Assembly (NCBI RefSeq): GCF_008728515.1 | Contig: NC_044978.1 | Location: 146,998,262-147,062,261, forward strand | Source: Papio anubis | Taxonomy: Eukaryota; Chordata; Mammalia; Primates; Cercopithecidae | Direction: 5' to 3' | DNA: 64,000 bases | In this document: piece by piece, positions 45,338-64,000 of the stretch | Layout of the letters: every line of letters starts with the position of its first letter | Position numbering within the stretch: position 1 is the first letter of the stretch | The notes under the pieces: generated by a model | The model's input: only the letters and a program-made list of their open reading frames with translations | What the model was told of the DNA's origin: nothing | Database searches by the model: none | Translations under genes and position numbers: made by a program

Positions 45338-45393
45338 TTTTTTGAGATAGAGTCTCACTTGCCCAGGCTGGAGTGCACTGGCACAATCACAGC
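45338..45393 (-). mobile_element. Alu fragment (reverse)
   Basis: First 55 bases of the right-arm side only. Confidence 0.8.
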
Positions 45394-45421
45394 TATCACA
45401 TTAAAAAAACAACAAAAAAAC

Positions 45422-45728
45422 GCCAGATGCAGTAGCTCATGCCTATAATCCGAGCAGTTTGGGAGGCCACAGTGGGTGAATTGCTTGAGTTCAGGAGTTT
45501 GAGACCCACCTGGGCAACATGGAAAGACCCCATCTCTGCCAAAATGACAAAAAAAAAAAAAAAAAAGGCAGGTGTGATGGTGGGGACCTGTAGTCCCAGT
45601 TATTTGGGGGCTGCAGTGGGAGGATCACTTGAGCCAGGGAGGTTGAGGCTGCAGTGAGCCAAGATTGTGCCACTGCACTCAAGCCTGGGCAACAGAGTGA
45701 GACCCCATCTCAAAAAAAAAAAAAAAAA
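45422..45728 (+). mobile_element. Alu
   Basis: Full dimer with long middle A-tract and A-tail. Confidence 0.93.
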
Positions 45729-46130
45729 GGCATTAACTTTGTTAGTCATTTAGAAACTCATCCTAGCTTTCCAGAGCATGTGGTCCCCAACTAGCTGTTA
45801 TCATCACCACATACTGGCAGTGTGTTTAAGTTTTAGACCACTCAGGTGTGTTCTTGTAGTGTTTTGTAGCGCTAGCCTTGCAAAATAATATGTATAAGCA
45901 GACTTAAAGCTTCAGAGGATAAGTTGGATACAGTGACCGCTTGCTCCCTTCCTCCCTTCATTTTTCTTGAATACAGACATGTAAGAGACTCCTCACTAGA
46001 TAATGCTAGTAACATGGGAGATTATTTTAGGTGCATATACATCTTTTTTAATTTTAATAGGCATTTATTTTAGGAGCATTAGAATAAACATAATTTACAA
46101 ATTATATTAGCATATAAACTTGGATGCTCT
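45729..46130. other. Unique intergenic stretch
   Basis: No gene or clear repeat seen. Confidence 0.55.
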
Positions 46131-46400
46131 AAGAGGGACCCAATATTACAGTGTCTTAAGCAGAATAGTAATGTATTTCTCTCTCACATAAAAGTCCAGG
46201 TAGGTGGTCAAGGGCTGGAAAAGGCCAAAGCCTTCCTCATCTGGTCGCTCTGCTGTCCTTGACACAAGTCTCCCATTTCATGTCCAGGGTGGCTGCTCCC
46301 ACTCTAAGCATCATGTTTTCATTCTAGCCAGCAAGGAAAAGGGAAAAGAGGAAGGGAAAGGTACCACCTGCTCTGTAAAAGCAGATTCAAAAATAGCAGC
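46131..46400. repeat. Old interspersed repeat, family not named
   Basis: gtatttctctctcacataaaagtcc and cattctagccagcaaggaaaagg resemble a common mammalian repeat that I cannot name with confidence. Confidence 0.4.
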
Positions 46401-46403
46401 CCT

Positions 46404-46816
46404 GGCTGGGCGCAGTGGCTCAAGCCTATAATCTCAGCACTTTGGGAGGCCGAAGTGGGTGGATCACTTGAGGTCAGGAGTTTGAGACCAGCCTGGCCTA
46501 CATGGTGAAACCTCATCTCTACTAAAAATATAAAAAATTAGCTGGGAGTATTGGCGCACGCCTGTAATACCAGCACTTTGGGTGGCCAAGATGAGTGAAT
46601 CACTTGAGTCCTGGAGTTCCAGACCAGCCTGGGCAACACGGTGAAATTCTGTCTCTACTAAAAACACAAAAATTAGCCGGGCATGGCGGTGTGTGCCTAT
46701 AATCCCAGCTATTCAGGAGGCTGAGGCACGAGAACCACTTGAGGTGGAGGTTGCAGTGAGCCCACATTGCGTGATTGCACTCCAGCGCGGGAGACAGAGT
46801 GAGACTCTGTTTCAAA
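46404..46816 (+). mobile_element. Alu trimer (left-left-right)
   Basis: Two left arms in a row (46404-46546 and 46547-46672) followed by a right arm; about 413 bases in all. Confidence 0.85.
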
Positions 46817-46939
46817 AACAAAACAAAACAAAAACATCTCCTGCTACTCCTCTTTCAAGTTTCTGTATTAAATTTAACTGGAAAGCATCCAGAGATTCCA
46901 AGATGAGGTGTTTTACAATTTTTAAAAATTATTTACTAT

Positions 46940-46946
46940 TTTTTTT

Positions 46947-46981
<35 letters not shown>

Positions 46982-47262
46982 AGACGGAGTCTCGCGCTGT
47001 GTCACCCAGGCTGGAGTGCAGTGGCGCGATCTCGGCTCACTGCAAGCTCCGCCTCCCAGGTTCAGGCCATTCTCCTTCCTCAGCCTCCGAGTAGCTGGGA
47101 CTACAGGCGCCCGCCACCACGCCCGGCTAGTTTTTTGTATTTTTAGTAGAGACGGGGTTTCACCATGTTAGCCAGGATGGTCTCGATCTCCTGACCTCGT
47201 GATCCGCCCGCCTCGGCCTCCCAAAGTGCTGGGATTACAGGCTTGAGCCACCGCGCCCGGCC
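46940..47262 (-). mobile_element. Young Alu (reverse) with GGCTTGAGCC mark
   Basis: Long T-tract. Target repeat ttttttttcttttt on both sides, so it appears to have entered the A-tail of the WDR5 retrocopy. Confidence 0.95.
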
Positions 47263-47278
47263 TTTTTTTTCTTTTTAA

Positions 47279-49037
47279 GCTATGCTACTAACTGAAATTT
47301 ACTATTATTTAGCTATATTGGAATTGTTCTCAATACTGTGCAACCAAAACAAATAAGTAGACTCTTGAGGCTGAAGACAGCAACTGTTATCCATAAATCC
47401 CAATTTTGCATGTGTATCAAAATAGCTTCATTTTTCTTATTCACTATTTTTATTTACAGAGTAAATGTTACAAACCTGAAACTGTAACATACACTGTGCT
47501 AATAAAATGCCATTTTAATTATTTTACATTGATGTTCCATGAGATTTTTATTATATTTATTATTTTTAAAAATTGAACTTCACCCTTTTGAAACAAAAAA
47601 TTAAAAATTTTTGTTCATTCTGTTTGAACACAATAGACTAGGAACTCTTCCCTAGACGGTATTAGAAGGCACTTCCCTAGACAGTGTTACAGGCACGTGC
47701 CACCAGTGTTAGAAGAATTGGCGAGAAATGTCACCAGCAACTTTTAGCACTTTCCAGTGGTCCACACTCAGCCAAATAGTCTTCAAAAAGGAGGCTCAAA
47801 TCAGGCCCCGTCCTGACCCGCAGGCACAGACCCCCGGGGGACCACCTCTGAGACACCACGTTTCTTGCCAATCCGGGTCAACTTCCTGACAGTCTATCAC
47901 GTAAGGGAGCAAAGGGATTTAACAGTCACTCTTCCGCAGTTTAATTGTTTTGTCATTTTCTAGCGCGGCAGAGGTGATGTTTTCTGTTGGGTGACAAGTT
48001 GTTGAGATCACACCACCTGTGTGGCCTTGTAATTTCTGTACAATCTCTTTCATCTGAAGGTTCCAAATGTAAAGAAGGTTATCCTCCGAGCCAGACACAA
48101 TCTGCTTCCTACCAGTAACAGAGAAATTGGCAAATATGCAGTATTTCTCGTTCTTGTGGCCAGTGTACATCTTCAGGCAATTCCCGTTGCTATAGTCCCA
48201 GAGCTTCAGAGTGTTGTCCAGCGTGGCAGCCAGGATGTATCTGCTGTTCTGGGAGAACGTCACAAAAGACACCGGGGGTTGTCATCATCAGTGAGCGTCT
48301 CAGGCACTGGCCCGAGGTAGTGTCCCAGATGGACAGAGACCATCATAGCTACTTGAAACTATCAAGAATCCATCACAATTAAAATGAATGGCCAAGACTG
48401 GATCTGAGTGAGCTGGTGAAATCTTGAGGCACTTCCCTGTTTTCACATTCCATATTCTCACACTTTCATCAAAGGATCCTGAGACAGTAAGGTTGGACTG
48501 GGGATTGAAGTTACAGCAAAAGACATAATTACTGTGTCCCTTCAGGGTTTTCAGATACTTTCCTGAGCTCACCTCCTGTATTTTGTATCTTCAAGGTTTT
48601 GTCATCTAAGGCTGAAACAAAAAGGTTAGAATCTGAGGACCAGGCTATATTGGATATTCCCAGCTTGTGACCAGACGGTTTTCTCAAATTTCCGGTCACA
48701 TGCACCCCAAATTTTAATGAGTTTATCAGCAGATGAACTTGCCAGCCACTCTCCATTGGGGCTGAATTTCAGGAAGGACACTGCGTTGGTGTGGCCAGCA
48801 AGGGTAAGCTTTAGAGCATAGTTTGGCTTCACGGGTGTAGGCTTGCTCTGAGTGGCGGATGACGAAGGGGTCGGCTGTGCTCTGGTGGCCTCTTCTTGGT
48901 CGCCATGGCTCTGACGCTGGCCGCACAGGGGACGTGGACAGAGGGTCCTGGTGACAGAGGCAGTCTGCAGGGCCGCCGTGGCAGGCCGGGTGCTCAGGGC
49001 ATCGGCGGACCTCGCCTGGACACCAGCGAGGACTATT
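47279..49037 (-). pseudogene. Processed WDR5 pseudogene
   Basis: Intronless, broken copy of the mRNA for WDR5, the seven-bladed WD40 core subunit of MLL/SET1 histone methyltransferase complexes. The ATG corresponds to 48904-48906 and the stop to 47919-47921, about 988 bases against 1005 in the family. Frames at 48626-48832, 48529-48756, 48300-48572 and 47919-48272 each carry WD-repeat sequence (e.g. SSADKLIKIWG, SGSFDESVRIW, ATLDNTLKLWDY) in different registers, so there are at least three frameshifts; the N-terminal charged segment is shortened. 5' UTR-like sequence lies at 48907-49037. To the left lies 3' UTR-like sequence, ending probably at an A-rich tail near 47279. It is unlike functional WDR5B, which is also intronless but intact. 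The exact ends are uncertain. Confidence 0.93.
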
Positions 49038-49046
49038 CATTTATAT

Positions 49047-49653
49047 TTTTTTGAGACAGTCTCACTGTGTGGCCCAGGCTGGAGTGTAGTGGTGCATTTT
49101 CGGCTCACCGCAGCCTCTGCCTGCCCGGTTCAAGCGATTCTTGTGCCTCAGCCTCCTGAGTAGCTGGGACTACAGGCGCGTGCCATCACCCCAGGCTAAT
49201 TTTTTTTTTTTTTTTTTTTTTGAGACTGAGTCTCGCTCTGTCGCCCAGGCTGGAGTGCAGCGGCGCGATTCCGGCTCACTGCAAGCTCCGCCTCCCGGGT
49301 TCACGCCATTCTCCTGCCTCAGCCTCCCGAGTAGCTGAGACTACAGGCGCCCGCCACCTTGCCCGGCTAGTTTTTTGTATTTTTTTTTTTTTTTAATTAG
49401 AGACGGGGTTTCACCGTGTTAGCCAGGATGGTCTCGATCTCCTGACCTCGTGATCCACCCGTCTCGGCCTGCCAAAGTGTTGGGATTACAGGCTTGAGCC
49501 ACCGCGCCCGGCCCGGCTAATTTTTTATATTTTTAGTAGAGACGGGGTTTTGCCATATTGGCCAGGCTGGTCTCGAATTCCTGACATCAGGTGATCCACC
49601 CGCAACGGCCTCCCAAAGTGTTGAGTTTACAGGTGTGAGCCACCGTGCCCGGC
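49047..49653 (-). mobile_element. Outer Alu of a nested pair (reverse)
   Basis: Segments 49047-49198 and 49514-49653 form one Alu. Confidence 0.92.
49199..49513 (-). mobile_element. Inner young Alu (reverse)
   Basis: GGCTTGAGCC mark. Target repeat ggctaatttttt on both sides. A second T-run sits in its middle (49380-49394). Confidence 0.95.
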
Positions 49654-49843
49654 TGAGAATTTTATTTCACCAAATGATTCTCTAGCTAACAAATGTTTAA
49701 CTGCCATTGGCCTACACTGTGCAAAAGGCCTATTAGATAATATCTAGAAATCTCAAAAAAATTAGCCTGAAAAGTAATCCATTTTTTTCCTGTAAAATAA
49801 GTTAAGGCAGCTTGAGCTATTTCTATTTTAAATTTGTTAGGTT

Positions 49844-50128
49844 AGGCCTGGTGGTGGCTCATGCCTGTAATCCCAACACTTTGGGAGGCCAAGGCGGGCA
49901 GATCGTTTGAGGCCTGGAGTTCGAGACCACCCTGGCCAACACGGTGAAACCCTATCTCTACTAAAAATACAAAAATTAGCTGGGCGTGATGGTAGGTGCC
50001 TGTAATCCCAGCTACTTGGGAAGCTGATGAAGGAGGATCACTTGAACCCAGGAGGCAGAGGTAGCAGTGAGCTGAGATCACGCCACTGCACTCTAGCCTG
50101 ACAGAGCGAGACTGTCTGAAAACAAAAG
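49844..50128 (+). mobile_element. Alu
   Basis: Full dimer with small deletions. Confidence 0.92.
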
Positions 50129-50182
50129 AAATAGGGTTAAATTTACATCTCAAAATGTACTCGGATCTATAAAGACATGCAT

Positions 50183-50198
50183 TATTATTATTATTATT
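50183..50198. repeat. (TTA)n tract
   Basis: Five ATT units in the tail of the next reverse Alu. Confidence 0.9.
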
Positions 50199-50474
50199 TT
50201 TTTTTTTTTGAGAAGGAGTTTCACTCGCCCAGGCTGGAGTGCAATGGTGTGATCTCAGCTCACTGCAACCTCCACCTCCCAGGTTCAAGGAATCTCCTGT
50301 CTCAGCCTCCTGAGTAGCTGGGATTATAGGCATGCGCCACCACACCCGGCTAATTTTTTATTTTTAGTAGACAGGGTTGCACCATGTTGGTCTCGAACTC
50401 CTGACCTCAGGTGATCCACCTGCCTCGGCCTCCCAAAATGTTGGGATTACAGGCATAAGCCACCGTGCCTGGCC
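50199..50474 (-). mobile_element. Alu (reverse), first at a re-used target
   Basis: Lies between catgcatta at 50176-50184 and at 50475-50483. Confidence 0.94.
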
Positions 50475-50485
50475 CATGCATTACT

Positions 50486-50779
50486 TAAAAAAAATTTTTT
50501 TGAGACACAGTCTCTGTCACCCAGGCTGGAGTGCAGTGATGTGATCTCAGCTCACTGCAACCCCTCCCTGTCAGGTTCCAGTGATTCTCCTGCCTCAGCC
50601 TCCCAAGTAGCTGGGATTACAGGCATGCACCACACTCAGCTAATTTTTTTGTATTTTTGGTAGAGATGGGGTTCTCACCGTGTTGCCCAGGCTAGTCTCA
50701 AACTCCTGAGCTCAACTGATTCGCCTGCCTCAGCCTCCCAAAATGCTAGGATTACAGGCATGAGCCACCACACCTGGCG
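50486..50779 (-). mobile_element. Alu (reverse), second at the same target
   Basis: Lies between catgcatta at 50475-50483 and at 50784-50792. Confidence 0.94.
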
Positions 50780-51197
50780 AGGACATGCATTACTTTTGTA
50801 ATCCTGGCTCGTTGTAAGAATTCAAAACAGAATTGGCTATCCACTTTACGTATTTTACAACATGGCCACCTAAGTGTCCTTTTTGATATGCAGAAAAAGT
50901 AGAAAGGCAGGATTCAGTCAAAAGATGAATCTCTGAGTTACTAGTATTTTGGAAGAAAATTCCTTTCTCAGGTCTTTATCATCATATAACACAACCAATG
51001 TGAGAAATGAAAGGAATAGTGCATGTGGATTAAAAAGCTACTATACAAATAAGGGTTAATATTTCCAGGTTCTATTTCCTTGCCTTAGGCAGCGTTATGG
51101 CCTTGGTTTTTTCAGAGGGACTAAATGTGATCAGCATAAAACGATTTTGCAGGTTCTGAAGTAGTCACACCAATGTAAAAAATTAACATTTACACTT

Positions 51198-51490
51198 TTT
51201 TTTTTTTTTTGAGACAATCTCACTCTGTCGCCCAGGCTGGAGTGCAGTAGCACGATCTCACCTCACTGCAATCTCCACTTCACAGGCTCAAGTAAATCTC
51301 GTGCCTCAGCCTCCCGAGTGGCTGGGATTACAGCCACCTGCCAACCCGCCTAGCTAATTTTTTTATTTTTAGTAGCAATGGAGTTTCACCAGGTTGGCCA
51401 GGCTGGTCTCAAACTCCCGACCTCAGGTGATCCGCCCACCTCGGCCTCTCGGAGTGCTAGAATTACAGGCATGAGCCACCACGTCTGGCC
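51198..51490 (-). mobile_element. Alu (reverse)
   Basis: Full-length; degraded target repeat. Confidence 0.93.
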
Positions 51491-51659
51491 AGCATTCACT
51501 CTTAAGCCTTTCTAAATTATTCCAATATTATAAGGATAAATGTTAATCATAACTGTTAATCATGACTGTTCCATCACAGTAACAAATGAAGTTTTTATTT
51601 TTCATAAATGAAATGTAATGATGATGTTAACAGTGGACTAGAAAATCTGGAAGTTTTTG

Positions 51660-51956
51660 TTTTTTTTTGAGACAGAGTCTGGAGAGCAATTACAGTGTCC
51701 AGGCTGGAGAACAGTGGCACCATCTCAGCTCATTGCAACCTCTGCTTCCCAGGTTCATGTGATCCTCTCACCTCAGCCTGAGTAGCTGGGACTACGGATG
51801 CATGCCACCACATCTGGTTAATTTTTAAATTTTTCTGTAGAGATAGGGTCTCACCATGTTGCTCAGGCTGGTCTCAAACTCCTGGGCTCAAGTGATTTGC
51901 CTGCCTTGGCCTCCCAAAATGTTGGGATTATAGGTGTGAGTCACCATGCCTCATCT
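51660..51956 (-). mobile_element. Alu (old, reverse)
   Basis: Target repeat gaagttttt on both sides. Has a short insertion (ggagagcaattacagtg). Confidence 0.92.
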
Positions 51957-52016
51957 CTAGAAGTTTTTAATGCATTTTAAAATTATTTAACAGAAAATTC
52001 TTACAAAGATATTTTA

Positions 52017-52334
52017 TTATTTTTTTTTTATTTTATTTATTTATTTTTTTTTTTGAGACGGAGTCTTGCGCTGTCGCCCAGGCTGGAGTGCAGTGGCCGG
52101 ATCTCAGCTCACTGCAAGCTCCGCCTCCCGGGTTCACGCCATTCTCCGGCCTCAGCCTCCCGAGTAGCTGGGACTACAGGCACCCGCCACCTCGCCCGGC
52201 TATTTTTTGTATTTCTTAGTAGAGACGGGGTTTCACCGTGTTAGCCAGGATGGTCTCGATCTCCTGACCTCGTGATCCGCCCATCTCGGCCTCCCAAAGT
52301 GCTGGGATTACAGGCTTGAGCCACCGCGCCCGGC
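52017..52334 (-). mobile_element. Young AluYR-type Alu (reverse)
   Basis: Both monkey marks. Perfect 14-base target repeat acaaagatatttta at 52003-52016 and 52335-52348. Confidence 0.97.
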
Positions 52335-52432
52335 ACAAAGATATTTTAAGATTACATCACAGCAAGCAACTGTTTATTGGGACAAAGAAGATAAACAAAA
52401 AGCCAAATGAATTACTGTAATTAAATCTGTAG

Positions 52433-52438
52433 TTTATT
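52433..52438 (-). terminator. LIAS: Candidate LIAS poly(A) signal
   Basis: TTTATT on + strand, AATAAA on the LIAS strand. It is the first good signal past the nested Alus downstream of the stop. Another lies at 52372-52377. Use is inferred. Confidence 0.4.
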
Positions 52439-52439
52439 G

Positions 52440-53055
52440 ACTTTTTTCCTTTTTGTTTATTTATTTGAGATGGAGTTTTGCTCGTCACCCAGGCTGGAAG
52501 GCAATGGTGCGATCTTGCCTCACTGCAACCTCCCCCTCCCAGGTTCAAGTGATTCTTCTGCCTCAGTCTCCCGAGTAGCTGGGATTACAGGCGCCCGCCA
52601 CCACGCCCGGCTAATTTTTGTTTTTTTTTTTTTTTTTGAGACGGAGTCTCACTGTGTCTCCCAGGCTGGAGTGCAGTGGCGCGATCTCGGCTCACTGCAA
52701 GCTCCGCCCCCCGGGTTCACGCCATTCTCCCGCCTCAGCCTCCCAAGTAGCTGGGACTACAGGCACCTGCTACCGCGCCCGGCTAGTTTTTTGTATTTTT
52801 AGTAGAGACGGGGTTTCACCATGTTAGCCAGGATAGTCTCGATCTCCTGACCTTGTGATCCACCCGCCTCGGCCTCCCAAAGTGCTGGGATTACAGGCTT
52901 GAGCCACCGCGCCCGGCTAATTTTTGTATTTTTAGTAGAGATAGGGTTTCACCATGCAGGCCAGGCTGGTCTCGAACTCCTGACCTCAGGTGATCCACCC
53001 GCCTCGGCCTCCTAAAGTGCTGGGATTACAGGCGTGAGCCACTATGCCTGGCTAT
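52440..53055 (-). mobile_element. Outer Alu of a nested pair, probably in LIAS 3' UTR
   Basis: Segments 52440-52619 and 52917-53055. Degraded target repeat tattgac.ttttt on both sides. Same strand as LIAS. Confidence 0.92.
52620..52916 (-). mobile_element. Inner young Alu (reverse)
   Basis: GGCTTGAGCC mark. Target repeat cggctaatttttgt on both sides. Confidence 0.96.
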
Positions 53056-53182
53056 TGACATTTTTTTGTTTTAAGCAAAGAGGTGGGGTACATCCACTGT
53101 AGTCCAGGCATTCTGGCACCACCTCTGTTATTAACTGGAATCAAATTTAAAAAATTTCTGTGATCTTGAAGGTCTTGAAGTT
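53056..53182 (-). other. LIAS: LIAS proximal 3' UTR
   Basis: 127 unique bases between the stop codon and the first downstream Alu, with no AATAAA. The 3' UTR therefore probably runs on through the Alus. Confidence 0.6.
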
Positions 53183-62825
<9,643 letters not shown>

Positions 62826-63600
62826 CTAGGGGGAAAAAAGAGAATTATCAAACAGAGAGAAAGAACTGACATACCTGTTGCTCAAAACAGAAATTATCGG
62901 TACTCATTCAGTATGTTTCAACACAGTAACCTTTAGAACTTTGCCAAGCAAAGTATGAACATACAGATGTTCATACATGAACCATTATAAAAAAAGAAAA
63001 AAAAAGCGGAACATTAAATACTATGTACGCAGTGGTTAAAACACACCTGTAGGCAAACTGAATAAAATTTCAAATTATATATAGTAGACTTTTAAACCTA
63101 ATTTGAGTAGGTTTTAGAAAAAGTAAATAATTGTAAGAAACTAAAATATGAAATATCAAAACATCAAATATAAAACTTTACTCTTTGGAAAGTAAATTGA
63201 GATATTTCTTATATAAATGTGAATATTATTTGATTGCTTTAATTTTGATTTCTTTAAAAAGTTATCAAATCATGCTCTCCTCCTTTCCTCTAGGCAAATA
63301 TTTCACAAGTACTATGGGTTTTAAAAACTATTTTCTGGGTTGCTGAGTCATGAGCTTTGTTAAACAAAGTATGAGCTAAACATTAATCTTCCTATTTATG
63401 TTGTGGCTATATCTATTCATCCAAGCATTATAATGTGAAATGGGTCACAGAGCTGTTCCCTTTGACACCAGCAAAAATGACTGAAACAGCTGACAAATTT
63501 TTTCATAAACCCACTGGCAAAGTGTCTAGAGTTGTTCCCTGGAAGAACAGATGTAGAAAAGACTACATGTACACCCTTATCATGAATATGAGATGTTCAA
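62826..63600 (-). other. LIAS: LIAS intron (runs off the window)
   Basis: Unique AT-rich sequence. A 60-codon open frame at 63435-63617 on the + strand resembles no protein I know and is most likely chance. Confidence 0.7.
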
Positions 63601-63621
63601 AGAATACGTCCAAGTAATTCT

Positions 63622-63890
63622 GGTTTTTTGAGACGAGTTCGTTGAAATGCTTGTGGCTGAGTGTGCGTTGATCTCAGCTTCATCGTAAGTCTGGCCTCCT
63701 GGAAATTGCTATTCTTCAGCTCGAAAGAAGTTGGGACTATGCCGGGCCATTCGCCTCGGGCTAATTTTAGGCTTAGTAGAGACGGTTTCACAGAAAGTTA
63801 GTTAGGATTGTCTCGACCTCCTGACCTTGTGATCTGCCTGTTTCTCGCCTCCCAAAAAGTTGGGATTACAGGCTTGAGCCACTACCGCCT
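63622..63890 (-). mobile_element. Reverse Alu, sequence looks corrupted
   Basis: Starts TTTTTTGAGACGAGT, ends GGCTTGAGCCAC (young monkey mark), but full of indels in between. See findings. Confidence 0.8.
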
Positions 63891-64000
63891 TTTTTTTTTT
63901 TGTGGCCAAAACAGGGTCTTGCTCTGCTGCCCAGTGCATCATAGCTCACTGTACTTTATCCCTCTAATATCGGCATTCTTGCTCAGCCTCCCAAGCAGGT
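63891..64000 (-). mobile_element. Alu (reverse), cut by the window end
   Basis: T-tract then 'cagggtcttgctctgctgccca..', with missing blocks. Confidence 0.7.

Noticed and set aside
47919..48906. A functional intronless WDR5-like gene (WDR5B)
   Set aside because: At least three frameshifts and a shortened start; the UTR-like flanks fit a dead retrocopy of WDR5.
63435..63617. 60-codon open frame near the right end, read as a missing LIAS exon or a small gene
   Set aside because: Wrong strand for LIAS, no splice sites of LIAS phase, no similarity to the LIAS residues expected upstream (before residue 204), and next to low-quality sequence.

Overview
The window is nuclear DNA of an Old World monkey (macaque, baboon or guenon type). 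It is packed with roughly 80 Alu copies. About 13 of them are of a young type with two marks that I know from the cercopithecid AluYR lineage: CTCAAGCC near the start and GATCCGGCCACTG near the end (e.g. 14620-14926, 25739-26036, 28388-28720, 33302-33612, 52017-52334). I cannot name the species from the sequence alone.

Layout. Positions 1-1100 are a GC-rich promoter/CpG island. UGDH (UDP-glucose 6-dehydrogenase) runs on the + strand from about 757 to about 30090. It has one non-coding exon and 11 coding exons, and these splice by GT-AG into an uninterrupted 494-residue protein with every catalytic residue in place. The last five exons of LIAS (mitochondrial lipoyl synthase) lie on the - strand at 53183-62825; the rest of that gene lies beyond position 64000. 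The two genes are therefore convergent (tail to tail), as in the human 4p14 region.

The 23 kb between them holds no other intact gene. It contains a decayed class I (gammaretrovirus-like) endogenous provirus on the - strand (38630-44664), inserted inside an Alu, and a broken processed copy of WDR5 on the - strand (about 47279-49037). Alus, MIR/L2 fragments and other old repeats fill the rest. The introns of both genes hold the same repeat mix, plus an old L1 fragment (8933-10235), hAT and Tigger DNA-transposon relics, and several microsatellites grown from Alu tails.

Functionally, UGDH makes UDP-glucuronate in the cytosol and LIAS makes the lipoyl cofactor in mitochondria. Nothing in the sequence suggests that they act together; they are only neighbours. 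I found no undescribed biological system. The most informative signals are structural: a provirus whose primer-binding site, polypurine tract, target duplication and deletion breakpoints can be read directly; Alus nested up to three deep; two places where Alus struck the same target twice; a 30-bp tandem duplication beside a UGDH splice donor; and two patches (22937-23213 and about 63600-64000) that look like poor-quality consensus rather than natural divergence.
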